Both the position numbers and the translations under genes were made by a program. Shown here in pieces: positions 45,360 to 58,186 of a DNA stretch of 64,000 nt. The stretch is taken from assembly GCF_040712315.1 (NCBI RefSeq), contig NC_134021.1, forward strand, positions 23,710,501-23,774,500, in the 5' to 3' direction. The stretch is from Castanea sativa (Eukaryota; Streptophyta; Magnoliopsida; Fagales; Fagaceae). The notes beneath the pieces were generated by a model. That model was not told the origin of the DNA. It worked only from the letters and a program-made list of their open reading frames with translations, and ran no database searches. Numbering within the stretch: position 1 is the stretch's first letter; every line of letters starts with the position of its first letter.

Positions 45360-48300
45360 ATGGATAAGAGTTGGATGGACGCTAAAAGGGGTTCTGAAGA
45401 ATACTGCTTAACTCATTTGTGGAGTTAGCTACTCACACGGCATGTCAAGGGAAGATCTCATGTCCTTGTAGGAACTGTAGGCATTGACATATGCTTGATG
45501 TAGAGGTCGTGCGTGATCACCTGTACTCATTTGGGATGGTGAAAAATTATAGAACTTGGGTGGTTAATGGGGAATTTGAGTCTACATCGACCACTACTGA
45601 AGGTGGAAGTAGTCGTGTGCATGAGACTTTGGATCAATATGGCGATTTTCATGGGATGCTACATGACTTACACCCCATGCATGATATGGCACCAAATTCA
45701 ATGGACGAAGGTCCTAGTGTGCAACAAGGTCTAGATGGTCCTTCTGTGCAAAAACTGGTTGAAGGTCCCAATGATGATGCAAAAAAGTTTTACGACCGAA
45801 TACAAGATGTGGAGAAACCTTTATACAAAGGGTGTACAAAATTTAGCATATTCTCAGCCATTGTGGTTTTGTACCACTTAAAGACTTTTTGTGGTTGGAC
45901 TAACAAATTGTTCACTCTGTTGCTTCAAGTCTTGCAAGATTTACTTCCTTTAGATACTAAGTTGCCAAAATATTGTTACAAGGCTAAGAAGATAATTACC
46001 GATTTGGGTTTAGGTTATGAGAAGATTCATGCTTGTCCTAATGACTGCATGCTTTATTGGAAGGAAAAGAGTAACCTTGATGCTTGCCTACATTGTGAGG
46101 AATCAAGATGGAAACCACCTGAGTCACCTGTAGCTGATAAGACACAGGCTTCATCAAGCAAGAGCAAGAAGAAAGCTACAAAGGTCCTACATTGGTTCCC
46201 TTTAAAGCCAAGATTGCAACGACTCTTTCTATCATCCAAACTAGCCAGTAATATGAAATGGCATGCTACTGGTCGAACAAATGATGGGTAATAATTTGAT
46301 GATAAGCATGTAGAGTTCGCATCTGACCCTCACAATGTTAGACTTGGGTTAGCAGCAGATAAGTTCAACTCGTATGGAAACATGAGTACCATGCATAGTA
46401 CATGGTCGGTTGTGTTGGTTCCACACAACCTCCCTCCTTGGATGTGCATGAAAAGGTCTTCCTTGATCTTGTCACTTGTAATTCCTGGTCCAACCTCACC
46501 TGGGATTGCTATAGACACTTACCTACAGCCCTTGGTAGAAGAATTAAGAGAGCTGTGGGATGTTGGAGTTGAATCAATTGACACATCTTCTAATGCTAGA
46601 TTCTAATTGTGTGCAGCACTGATGTGGACCATAAATGATTTTCCTACATATACTGACATTTCCAGTTGGAGTACGAAGGGTTTGCTTGCATGTCTATCTT
46701 GCATGTATGATACTGAGTCCTGTTACCTTAAACATGGCCAGAAAGTTTGTTACATGGGACATAGGCGATGGTTGGATAACGATCACAAGTTCCGTGAAGA
46801 TGATATAAATTTTGATGGGACTAAGGAGTTTAGAGTGGCTCTAGTGACACCATCGGGCTCAAAGATCATGTAGGACACAAAGAACTTAGTTGGACATTGT
46901 CTTGGGAAGAAGCATTAGACTCTTTATAACAAAAGCAAGAGGGGGGAGGAAGATGCGTGTGTCTAGAAGAAGAGAAGCATTTTGTTCACCTTGCCCTATT
47001 AGGTTGATCAGAAGTTGCATCACAATATCGATGTGATGCATACAGAGAAGAATGTAACTGATAATATAATGGCAATATAGCTAGACTTGGCTGGCAAGAC
47101 AAAGGACACCTACTGGGCACGCCTTGACATAAAGGCCATAGGTATACGGAGTGAACTTCATCTAGTCCACAAAGGGGTTGATAAGGTTGAGATGCCAACA
47201 ACTTGTTATAATATGACTACAAGTGAGAAACACAGGTTCCTACAAGTTTTGAATGATGTAAGAGTGCCCGATGGGTATGTTTCTAATATCTCATGTCATG
47301 TCCTTCTCAAAGAACGCAAGATTTCTGGTTTAAAGAGGCATGATGACCACATCTTGATGCAGCAACTCCTTCCAATAGCTTTGTGCGAATCGTTGCTGTC
47401 ACAAGTAACAAGGCCTTTGATCAAGTTATCATGTTATTTCCGTGAAATTTGTTCCAAAACACTGATTGTGTCGGTTCTTGAAAACCTCGATAAAGATATC
47501 GCAGTCACATTATGCGAATTGGAGAAGATATTTCCTCCATCATTTTTCATGGTTATGGTACACGTAGTAATGCATTTGGCAAGGGAAGCGAAGTTTGGCG
47601 GACCAGTTCATTATCGTTGGATGTATCCTATTGAGAGGTAATCCTAATATTTGGCTTATGATTGATTTGGTATTTTAATGCATGGTACGTTGCTCAATTG
47701 GGGAGTTCGGTATTGTGCCTAGGTACCTATCCTGACTTAAGTCGTACGTGCAAAATAAAGCCACTCCTGAAGGATCTATAGCTCAAGGGTACATAGTTGA
47801 AGAGTGCTTAGCATTATGTTCAAGGTACATGCATGGCATTGAACCAATTTTCACATGACCTATTAGAACAGTGGAAAATTATACCAGTGCGGTGTCTTAC
47901 TTCACACCAAGTCAAACAGAATCAATTCAAGCTCATCGTTACATTCTTTTCAACTATGCCGACGTTGGACATTTTTGTGAGTAAGTTATAGTTGATTCAA
48001 TTAGTTTACGGTCTTAGTCCATTACTGGAAATACTGTTTTATTCTAACTAGCACAAATGCATGCATAGTATGCACAAACATGTGATCGAGGATGAACTAA
48101 GAAAGGCCTGCCATCGTATAACTGATGGTGTCATTCATAAGCACCACATGGAGAAGTTTTGTGGCTGGTTTAGAGATCTTGTAAGTATGAATGCTAGTGA
48201 CTTTTTTCATGGCTGTATATGGGAAGTAAAATAACTTACTTATAATATGCACGTATAAACGTGTTAGGTTATATCCATGAGTGATGCTAACAGGCAGAAA

Positions 48301-48893
48301 CTTAATGTTACTCTTAGTAGAATTGGTCCATGTCCCTATTCTAGAGCCAAGCGGATGAAGGACTATGTCACCAATCGTTGCTTATTCGGATAAAATAAGG
48401 CATGTGCTATTGAAATGTAAATGGGTCGACGTTCATAGTAGCCGGGGGTACAAGATTGATGAGTTAGGGTTTCCACTTGTGAATTTTACCCGCTTGATAC
48501 ATGTGGGGGATGAATTGATGGATGAGCCATATGTATTGGCATCTGAAGCTTCACAAGTGTTTTATGTAGAGGACAAGAGGGACAAGGATTGGTTTTGTAG
48601 TTGTTAAAACTAAAGCAAGGGATGTGTTTGATGCGGGCAGTGGTCCCTTGTGTGAGGATGATGATGGTGATACATATTGTGAAAATGTTCCCTACAATAT
48701 CATTGGTGACAATGCGGCTTTTGACAACATTGGTTTGGCTCGACCTGATGTCGGAGGAACCACAATTGATGCAATGGTCATTGAGGAGAATGAGAAGGCT
48801 ATGAATGGGGACTTCATAGATGATAATGACTTTATTGATGACGATTACGACAACGATGAGGAGTATAGCGACAATGAGTACAACAACGATTAG
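45360..48893 (+). pseudogene. CACTA TnpD-type transposase
   Basis: The start MDKSWMDAKRGSEEY (45360) is the standard beginning of these proteins, followed by the zinc-binding CPCRNCRH near 45460, VVRDHLYSFGMVKNYRTWVV and the variable acidic region. The transposase core (tnp2) is seen as RLGLAADKFNSYGNMS, WSVVLVPHNLPPWMCMK, ALMWTINDFPTYTDISSWST and NIDVMHTEKNVTDNIM. The C-terminal domains follow: REAKFGGPVHYRWMYPIER (DUF4218-like, to 47641), further exons to about 48180, a DUF4216-like HVLLKCKWVDVHSSRGYKID (48400-48600) and an Asp/Asn-rich tail ending at 48893. The protein would cut and join the transposon ends in the nucleus. Stops and frameshifts (about 45410, 45486, 46289, 46605, 46871 and 47078) show it is inactive. 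Exon borders are approximate. Confidence 0.9.
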
Positions 48894-49090
48894 TAGTGAA
48901 ATGTAGTAAGACCATCTTTTGAACTAATATGTTCCGATTATAACACTTTACATTAGAATATGTGTTTTCATTGTCACCTATATTGTTTTTGGATTTAAGT
49001 AAATGGAAACTCAACTGCTTCCATATGTGTGGCTTGGTAGTGTGCTTATGAAGTGCTGCATGTGTAAAGCATTTGTTAGAGATTATGTAC

Positions 49091-49121
<31 letters not shown>

Positions 49122-49192
49122 CACATATGTATATGTAACATAATGTTTTATATAACTAACAAGGTTGTATTGTTTAGGTACTGCACACAAGC

Positions 49193-52100
49193 ATGGGGAG
49201 GAAGCGGTGACTTGAGTTCGTTGAGCTTGCTGGGAGCTCTTCACATGTGGGGTCGAATGACATACCATCACGCCAACAAGCTCCTCCAGTTGATGATGAT
49301 AGACGACATTCCCAGGGGAGTGATGATGAGACACAAACCACCAGGTTGGTGTATTTCTAACTTTTTGAATGCTTTGGCCTGTACCCTCAAAAAATCCTTG
49401 GATTCAGTAGGGTCTTTAAGAACCTGAACCATAATGCAAAGTCAGTAAATCATTTCTTCAAAATTGCAACTAGAGTTTTTGTTTTTTGTTTTTTTTTTTG
49501 TTTGGGTTCCCTCATCTCTGTTTTCTATGACCTTTAGTTCAGTAAGCACTTAAATTTTAGTTTATTACATCCTGCTGATCTACTGTTATTAATAAATTTA
49601 GCATGTGACCAGATGTACGAGTTATAGTCCCACAGGCATCAACAATAGAACACCAAAGTACAAATCAGTTTAGGCTTTAAGTGTTGAACTTGAATCTATA
49701 ACAGCTAGCAGGTCAACAATATTTGTGATAGTTCCTAACTAGTAAGCAGTCCCTTTAGGACTAAACAAATATGAAAAATAGTTGTGATCCTTATCTAGAA
49801 ATGAAAGTTCCAAGATATTTTGATATTTCCTTTGTGTAGTATCCAAATGGCTAGTTTCTTGACATGAAATTCTTTCATGTTTCATTGTAATCTGATGCAA
49901 CTTGGTGTTTTAATAGATCCTCAGGACGTACCAATAGTAGGAGCGATCATTGTGTCCAATAAACGTGGGCCTAACCGATTTGATGATATATGGAATATGC
50001 CACCGGGCAAAAAATTATTCTTGAAAATAAATAAAGCGGGCCAGCCAGTTGGGAAGAATAGTGGATCTTTCTTAAGGTGGCTGGGAACAGTGGCAAGATA
50101 GCCTAATATGTGCCCAATCAATTACTGCTCATGGCCTAAAATGCCACTGCAATACAAGAATTGGTCCTGGGAAGCCATTCAAGTATTAGGAAAAAAGCTA
50201 TGGTAAAAGAAATGACAATGAATTTCCTTTAAACATACATGAATTGCTTGAATAGTCATGATTTTCTTCTTCTTTTTTTCTTTTCTCTTTTGGTTCAAAA
50301 TAAAATTCAATCTTTCTAAATAAAATTATATAAAGTTATGCAAACTACAAGAAATATGGCAAGTACTGGTTTAGGGGATAAGATCCATTCCCATTAAATC
50401 CTCTAATTTCATATAATTTTTATTTAAATGTAAGAAATATGGCACTTAAAAGTTACAAATAAATGCGACATATGTCTCACATTGAGTTAAAATCAAAGAG
50501 AATTGAAGGATTCTTCATTTGATCCTTCCATATGATCCTTCTAGCTTCTCCATGTCCCTTCTCTCGAAACATAATTATTGTAACTATGCTTTATGAGATA
50601 AATATTATTGTTAATTTGCTACTTGTTCTGATTATGAAATCCAATAATTTTTATAGCTTAACAAGTAAGGGGATTATGGTAATTTCTTTCATTCCTATTT
50701 CATTTGACTTTGTTTGATATTTAAATTTTATTTCATTCCTTTTTTTGTTCGAATAAGTAAATAAATGGTTTAAAAAATAGAATGTATTATTTGTAGTATA
50801 TGAAATCAATTGAAAAAGATAAGAAAAAAAAAGTGTGCAGGATTCTCAATTGAATGGTTCCAAGATATGAATTCAACTTGCATTATGATTCTAATGATAT
50901 CAATATCAATATCAATAAATGTATATATTGGTCATATCTTAGTGAATTTTTATCCAAAAAAAAAAAATGATTGTACATTGTGCAAGCGAAGCTAATTAAT
51001 TGGTTGATTAGTAAGTAATAAGTAACAGCCTCCTAACTAACTTTGTTCCAAAAAAATTGTCAATTGTTACTAATTGTTACAAAAGACCCTACGAACTAAC
51101 TAGTGGCAGGGAATGGTTGTTGCACCCATTTATTTATTTATTTTTATGTTTGGTGTGGATAGGTCCACCTAATTGTTACAACAGTTACTGGAAATTTTGT
51201 TAGAAAAAGTAATACTGCAGATGGTCTTCCATCACTTCCACAATTAACTGTGAATGTGCTTATTTGATGCTAGTTTCAATTTTTTTTCCTTCTTCATAGT
51301 TTTAGATAAATTTATATGATGGAAGGTTATTAGCTACACTGGTTAATGTATCTTCAAGTTACGAATGTCATTGCTTGTGGAAAAATTGTGTGACTTATGG
51401 CTTGATAATGGTGTATTGGATCTTTGATAGAACTAGAGTACGAAGTCCATTTGTATATATGTATTTGTAGATATGTGCTTCATTTGGGTTACTGAGTATT
51501 TGAAATGTCTTATAATATTTTCTTTTGCAAACTACAAGAATAGGTTCTATCTCTCTTTCTACACCATTTTGGTATCAAATTCTCTCTCTTTCAAATTCTT
51601 CACTCTTTATTACTTGTTTAAAGCTTTATGTCAGTTTGCAATTATGTTAAAAATGTGACATTTTAAAGTTAATTCAACTTTACACATAGTAGGCACGATG
51701 GGTAATTCCTACAGACCGCATCCCACCTGCTACGCAAAGGAAATGGGCACTCTCACGGATTGGGAAGTTGTGGAAGGGCCACAAATCAGAATTGAAGGAG
51801 CAATACTACAAACCGGGCGCAACTAAGGAAGATTTACTTCAGCTATCACTACCGGAGGTTGATGACACTCAATTTCATGGCTTGGTGGAGTACTGGTTCT
51901 CTGACGATTTTAAGGTAGTAATAGTTATAGTGGTATAGATGTTTTGCTTTTATAGGTTCCATGCTTAAGAGTATTATATATTAGCGGGTTATTGTAATTG
52001 GTCGTGACTTTCTTGAAATGTTTGTAGGAGCTGTTGAAAGATAACAAACTGCGGCGTGGGAAGCAGACAGAGTTGCATACGTTAGGATCCAGAAGCATGG

Positions 52101-55100
52101 CCCAGACGGCGGAGAGCATTGTAAGAACAATATTATATATATTAATCACACGCTTAAAATTACAAAGCTTATATTATTTTGCGTTCTAAAGTAGGAATAA
52201 ATGTGATTTGATGCCGTCGAATCGACACCCTCGCTTTAATATGCCGAATGTACTGACCATGTTGTAGGCAGAGCAGAAAGGCAGACAACTAGAGAGAGGT
52301 GAGATGTATGAGGTGGCATATTCTCACCATGATGGTAAGGCTTTGAATGCCACTATGGAAGCGAACATTGTAAGTTTGTAACAAATTATATTAGTAATTT
52401 GAATGTATTGCATTTTGATTTGGAAAGAAGTTCTTTGATTAACGTCACAGGGTAGGGACTTTAATTAAAGGGGAGATTGGTTTCTCATTGCCCAACCTTG
52501 TCCTTGATTAGGTTGTTGGCATTATTAGATTAGATTAGATTAGGGTCGTCCAATGTTAGGAAACTTTTGTTTATAACATTATTGTTTTTATTTCTTAAAA
52601 GATCCTTAGATATTGAGGATTTTACTCAGATGCTCTTCATTTCATTTATAAGTATAGTTTACATATTATTTTTGTGTGGATTTAACAATATATATATTGT
52701 GTTAAAAGACTTTCTCAAAGGAAAATACTATCTTTTATCCATTTCCTTTCTCTCTTTCCTTCCTGGCCTAAAACCAAAAGTAGTGATTGAGTAGAGTAGA
52801 GTGGTCATTCCTAATCTCTAACTTTGCCCTTTGGTCATTCATTTGCTTTTTATCCAATTCATTTTTTTTTTTTGTCTTTCTATTATGTAAAAATAGTATA
52901 AACAGAAGCTGTATATAAGCTATTTCATTGGGGATCAGCCAAGTCCACATAAGCAGAAAAAAAATGAAGCAATTTTCTTTTTTAATTATATTCTTTACAT
53001 GAACAATTCTGAACATGATAATTACATCCATTGCCTGCCTTGCCTTTTGGCCGTAAAAATGATTGATACCAAATTATTAATCATTCCTAGTTATCAAAGT
53101 GAAGTACAAAGCTTGCCTAGGTGAAATTAACCTAAGCCATTTTATTGAAGAATTTTCTGGACTCCATTTATTAATTTTTAATAAAAAGACAAGCAAGGGT
53201 AACTTTATATCTTCAATGCCAGTATCTGCAAGCATCTTATGGTTTTAAAGGCCTTGATATTGGTTTCTAGGTTTTAAAATAGTTTTTTAGTTGTTTTTAA
53301 TTTTACAAGTTATTGTTGATTTTGTAAGGAGGGGCATGTTTATAATTTTCTATAACTACTGCCAGTAAGGGTGTATTGGTAGTTGAGTAAAGTCTAAAAT
53401 TTTCTAAGAGATTCTAATTTTCATGTCTTTATTTATTTGAGTCAAGTTAGTCTTTATTAGGTCTTTGGTTCACTACTTTAGTTTATGAGTTATAATGCTA
53501 CTTGTACAAGAAAGAGTCATCAGTCAGTACACTCAAATAAGTCAATATACAAAACCTATAGCCATCCTCACCATGACTAACCCCAAGGTCATACATTTTC
53601 CTATCCTAAAGTCTTCTCTATTTCTTTTATAATAACTCCAACCCAGCTTTTATATATATAAAATCATATTACTCATGTTGGCATGTGTATTATTGCCCAC
53701 GTTGCTAATATGTTGTTTTGTTTATTTGTGATTACTAGGCAAAGATGAAAGAGCTTATGTCAACGGGGTCACAGTTGCGGGGAAACCACATTGAGGCTGG
53801 CATACTTTGGCAGCTTGATGATGCATTTGGACAGGTCATGGGTGTAGAGAGAGGTGGCCATGTTAGAGGGGTAGGCTTTGGTCCAACCCCCTTTGGCAAT
53901 TGTGCGAGGTCAATGGATGGCAGGACGCCACCTCCAACATCTACTGCAACTGACCAAAGGGTTATGGAGTTGTCTACTCAAGTAGAAGAAATGAAGGAAA
54001 AATGCACTCGTTATGATGCCCTTGAAGCTCAAGTGAGGTCAATGCAGAGGATGTTGACTAGGCTGTGCCCATTGTTTCTCAGTATGTCTATGGTAAGAAG
54101 TTTGAATACAAAGTATGTGCATTTTTGTTCATGTTTGTATGGTGATTGGTGAGTTGTCATGAAGTTTCTGTGATGCAAAATAATCAGATGAAATATTGTT
54201 TGGAAATGGTTTATAAATAATTTATGAAGTTAATTGGTTAATGGATAGTATATGATGCTTTTTGTGTGTCCGTGTTGTAGGTGATTGGTGAGTTTTGAGC
54301 TGCTGAATTTTGCTGTGAAATGGGTTAATTGGGTGGCTATGTCTTTGGAGAACTTTTTCTATTTGCTAAATATTGTTGGTCACCCGCTCTATCCAAATAA
54401 AGATTCTTTTTAGTTATTTTACCAAAAAATAATAGTAATAAAGATTCTTTTTGTTTATGATTTATAATTACTTCTTTTACTGTCTAATTTAGATTGTATT
54501 AGTGTTTATTTATTTATTAGTAGGAGGGTATCATGTCAGGTCAGGTAAAATATATTTTGCTTGATGTGTTATGACTTTCTGGACTGATTAGTAGTGTGAT
54601 TGAAGATGAGAATCAAGTGCTATATTGAGGTGTAGGAATATACCAAGGTTGTAAGATTATAATAGGTCAGAGAGAGGACAATATACCCAAGTAGTGGCCT
54701 AGAATTTGATAAGAACTTTTAAAGAGAAAATATCTATGTGTAGCAAGTAGGAACAGTAGAAAAAGTTTTCCTCCCTATATGGCAAGAAGTGCAGCAAGTG
54801 CTTACTGGTCTTGAGAACTAATAGGAGTGAATGCTTGAAAGAAGGCTGCCTATAATCAATGCTAACATTCATGGGGTACCCCCATAATATGTGCATGAAC
54901 TGGTTTCTGAAAAAAAATAAAAAGTTGCAGGAATTGTATTGGATCATCACTTGCATTTGCTTATATTATGTTGGTGACTGGATGATTTAGGACATGATTG
55001 CACCTTCAGTTAACTACCATGTGATAGTTGTTACATTGCTACCCTACCTCTCCAAGTAAAGGAACTTTGCTATAGAATGCTTATCAGCACTCATGGTTAA

Positions 55101-55537
55101 TGTTAAATATAATATATCTTTCCTCATTAATGTATCCCCTCAACTCCCAACTACCACCTTCTCAACTCCTTCATTATTGTATACCCTAATCTTTATATCT
55201 ACTAGTTTAGGGTTCATTGTAACACATAAAATACATAGAAATATCAAGTAGAAATGTAACCTCTAAGGCTTTACAGAATATGTGTAAGTAATCACTTATT
55301 GAATCTTTTGCATAAATTGCTCACTAATACCCAATTGATATGCTTAACTGAAATCAGTCATTTTGAGTGTGTTTTAATTGCTAGTGATATTGTGTCATTC
55401 AGCTACTAACTCTGTTGTTTAGTACACTAATTCATTGTGTGTTTCTTAATTTATAGGATGGTGATGGTGATGGTGATTCTGCAGTGGACATCCAGTCTCC
55501 CAATGCTCAGTGCTTATCATTTGATGATACGCAGTAG
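49193..55537 (+). pseudogene. CACTA TnpA-like gene (plant transposase Ptta/En/Spm family)
   Basis: Dispersed exons on the plus strand give: MGRKR*LEFVELAGSSSHVG (49193, stop at codon 6); VPIVGAIIVSNKRGPNRFDDIW and KINKAGQPVGKNSGSFLRWLGT (49915-50200); VIPTDRIPPATQRKWALSRI to FHGLVEYWFSDDFK (51695-51912); ELLKDNKLRRGKQTELHTLG (52028-52120); QLERGEMYEVAYSHHDGKAL (52268-52371); AKMKELMSTG then a coiled-coil segment RVMELSTQVEEMKEKCTRYD (53741-54092); and a C-terminal DGDGDGDSAVDIQSPN (55457-55537). This matches the plant transposase family linked to CACTA TnpA, the protein that binds subterminal repeats. Introns are long (up to about 1.4 kb). It has several stops. It lies 300 bp downstream of TnpD in the same direction. 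Confidence 0.85.
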
Positions 55538-55867
55538 GCGATACTTTGGACACCTATTTTGGAGTAGGCAATACGCAGTAGAATGTATTCTTTTGTGTAG
55601 GACATTGTACATAGTTGTTTAGAATATATTATTTTGTTCATAACATTCTAGACACTTAGGATGTATTATTTTGTGTATAAAATTCTAGACATTTGGGATG
55701 TAATTATTGATATGGTGTAATTAAATATATTTAATTTCTTGGTTTAATGTGGTATGGTATTTGCTATTGGAAAATATGAATTGTAGTTCATTACAATTGC
55801 TGTAAAATAGGAATTGGAAAATACATATTTTATGAACATTATAGGTGCTAAAAAAAAAAAAAAGGAC

Positions 55868-56345
55868 TTATACCAGCACTTTTGAAAGCGTTGGCATAGG
55901 TCCTTTTAAATTATATTCATTCAAGACCTATACCAGCGCTTTTGAGAATGTTGGAATAGTTAATGCCTATCCTAGCGCTTTCAAAAGCGCTGGTATAGGT
56001 CTTTTAAATTATCTTCATTAAAGACCTATACCAACGCTTTTGAAAGCGCTGGCATTGGCAGCACCTATTCTAGAGCTTTTGAAAGTGCCTGTATAGGTTG
56101 TTTATATTATATTCATTCATGACCTATACCAGCATTTTTGAAAGCGCTGGCATAGGCAGTACCTATTCCAACACTTTCAAAAGCGTTGGTATAGATCTTG
56201 AATGCATACAATTTAAAAGGCCTATACTAGCGCTTTCAAAAGCGCTGATATAGGGCTCATGCCTTTCCCGACGCTTTCAAAAAGCGCTGGTACAGGTCCA
56301 GCAACCCTATATTGACTGTCACTGCATGGCGGTTTGAAGCGTCAG

Positions 56346-56392
<47 letters not shown>

Positions 56393-56490
56393 GTCGGGCT
56401 AGGAATTTTGACCTTATCCCAGCGCTTTTTGGGGCTATCCCAGCACTTTCTGGGGCTATCCCAGCGGTTTTGAAAACGCTAGGATAACCC
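55868..56490. repeat. Right subterminal palindrome array of the CACTA
   Basis: About ten roughly 30-bp palindromic units have the consensus ccagcgcttttgaaagcgct followed by ggtataggtc; several are near-perfect (for example 55973-55996). An A run of 46 (56346-56391) interrupts the array, followed by three related units (ccagcgctttttggggc, ccagcactttctggggc, ccagcggttttgaaaacgct). The same motif forms the left array at 27690-28165. Confidence 0.88.
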
Positions 56491-56507
56491 CTTTTTTTGT
56501 AATGCTT

Positions 56508-56835
56508 AGATGAAGAGTGCTGAACTAAGCATTAGGACTTCAAAGAGACCAAGAGTGAAGCTTCTATTGCTGCTCCTGTCTTTGGTGATCAGCTGGCTAC
56601 TGAGGAGGTTCATGTGGATCCCACTGTAGCTGTGGATCCCGCTGGTGATGATGATACTACTAACCCTACTGTTACCTCTCCTCTCTCACTCCATGCCATG
56701 ATGGGGACCTTTATGATTACTCAGGCGACTCATGGATAGCTTATTGATGAGCTACTCATTGAGGTTGTTGCCTTGAGAGCAGATTTTGCCGAGGATAGGA
56801 GTGCTTTTTCACCTCTTCCACCCTCTGATCCTTAA
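56508..56835 (+). pseudogene. Copia-B extra 3' ORF, C-terminal part
   Basis: This resumes the frame broken at 27673 on the far side of the CACTA: (TAG)MKSAELSIRTSKRPR, then after a frameshift EASIAAPVFGDQLATEEV, VDPAGDDDTTNPTVTSPL, MMGTFMITQATHG and ADFAEDRSAFSPLPPSDP with a TAA at 56833. The Pro/Thr/Asp-rich tail is the usual end of such proteins. A stop near 56737 is inside. It is followed by a ggggagagtaaata region and the Copia-B polypurine tract. Confidence 0.7.
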
Positions 56836-57348
56836 TGGTTGCCTTTAGCAATGTGTAACAAAAAGGGAGAGTAGGATTTAGGATAGGCACTTGTACTTAG
56901 GGGGAGAGTAAATAATTTTTGTACGGAGTAGTTTAGTTGTTTTGTTGATGAGAGATTTTGATGTATTTGTCTTTCTCATTGATTTTGACGTATATTTTTT
57001 TGATTTATTGTTCTTGTTTCACAAACATTGTTGGTTAATTGACTATGATAGTTTATTTGATGTTTATTCATTTGATATTCTATCTATCTCTTATGTTTTG
57101 TGAATTCAAGTTCAGTTTTTATTTATTGGATTTATACTGTAATTTCGACACATACGTTTATGGTTTGTTTTGAGTGTTTCAGGAATTTACAGGATTAATT
57201 CTTTCTCATCTGTTGTCTATTCTAGCAACTAATAGTTAGTGGATTGTGATGGAATTGTATTTGGGCAACAAGTGTAAGTTGGGCTAAATCTTGAGGTGAG
57301 CAATTCTTTTTTAAGTGTGTTTTGTCATGGATTTCCAAAGGAGGAGAT
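56836..57348 (+). mobile_element. Copia-B 3' non-coding region and polypurine tract
   Basis: T-rich sequence carries aaagggagagtagg (56870) and ggggagagtaaat (56900), and the polypurine tract ccaaaggaggagat at 57335-57348 directly before the LTR. There is no gene. Confidence 0.7.
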
Positions 57349-58155
57349 TGTTAGGTTCTAAAGATTTAGAGTTAAATTTTTAGAATTTCAACTTGAATGT
57401 GTTGGTAAACCGAGAACAAAAACATGTCTAGGATAGGTGCTAGACATTGCTCAAAGCTGTACACGTCAAAACTCTTGAATGTACAAGCTGCAGGGAAAAG
57501 CATTAATTTTTTGTAAAGCTCGACCAATTGAGAATCGCAAAAAAATAATTTCTACAGAATTTTTAAATAGGCCCAAGCTTGCAAAAACATTTAAGGTTTC
57601 AGTCCAACACTCCTACGTATAAAAGGAAAACCCTAGGCACGTTTTGAAGACTCTTGGAAGACTTGTGAGTTACTCCTATGAGAACTAAGAGGTTCTGTAC
57701 CTTCTAACTCTACAACCATCTACTAGAACAAGATCTGCAAGCAAGTGCTAGTGGAATCTAGTTGCTGCAAAGATCAACAAGCCGTGATCTGAAACCTTTG
57801 AGTGGGATCTCAAAGTCACGAGCATGGGTGCTTGTGTGCTGCAAATCCAAGAGAGAATGAGGTGGATTCGGAGCTTGAACGTGGTTATGTCGATAAGTTA
57901 CTACTGGAGGTAGCAATAGATTTAGGGTTAAATCTTTTGTAAAAACTTCAATTTTCTATTAATGGATTTGTTTTACCTTGAGGATAGTTAGATCAAATCC
58001 TCCACAAGATTTTACCTTAAAACTATTGGTTTAATTGGTTTTTCTGGGTTATCATATCGTTGTGTTCTTTACTTTTCGCTGCTTTGCATAATGTGATATA
58101 TTATTGTTTAACCTAGATCTGAATAATTAGCCTAAGTACTCTAAACTAACTAACA
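57349..58155 (+). repeat. Copia-B 3' LTR
   Basis: This starts TGTTAGGTTCTAAAG after the polypurine tract and contains a TATA-like acgtataaaaggaaaa (57615-57630). It ends at one of two ctaaactaactaaca repeats, at 58155 or 58186; this short tandem repeat makes the exact edge ambiguous. The 5' LTR is not in the window, so no target duplication can be tested. Confidence 0.7.
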
Positions 58156-58186
58156 ATCTGCATTAAGGACTCTAAACTAACTAACA

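Larger units (their letters stand above)
27677..56504 (+). mobile_element. CACTA (En/Spm) DNA transposon, 28.8 kb, with nested Gypsy
   Basis: The left end is CACTACAAAAAAATCG and the right end is CTTTTTTTGTAATG, the inverted CACTA terminus with one changed base. The 3-bp target duplication CTT is at 27674-27676 and 56505-56507, exactly the CACTA TSD length. Both ends carry subterminal palindromic repeats. Inside are a TnpD-type transposase gene (45360-48893) and a TnpA-like gene (49193-55537), both on the plus strand and both broken. Without the nested Gypsy the element is about 17.6 kb. It interrupts the extra ORF of Copia-B, whose frame continues directly across the site. Confidence 0.93.

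Noticed and set aside
48832..49092. Minus-strand 86-codon frame
   Set aside because: It is antisense to the Asp/Asn-rich tail of TnpD and its 3' flank, with no independent support.
56346..56391. A46 run as a retrotransposon poly-A tail
   Set aside because: It lies inside the CACTA right subterminal array with related repeats on both sides and no retroposed sequence before it. Replication slippage is simpler.
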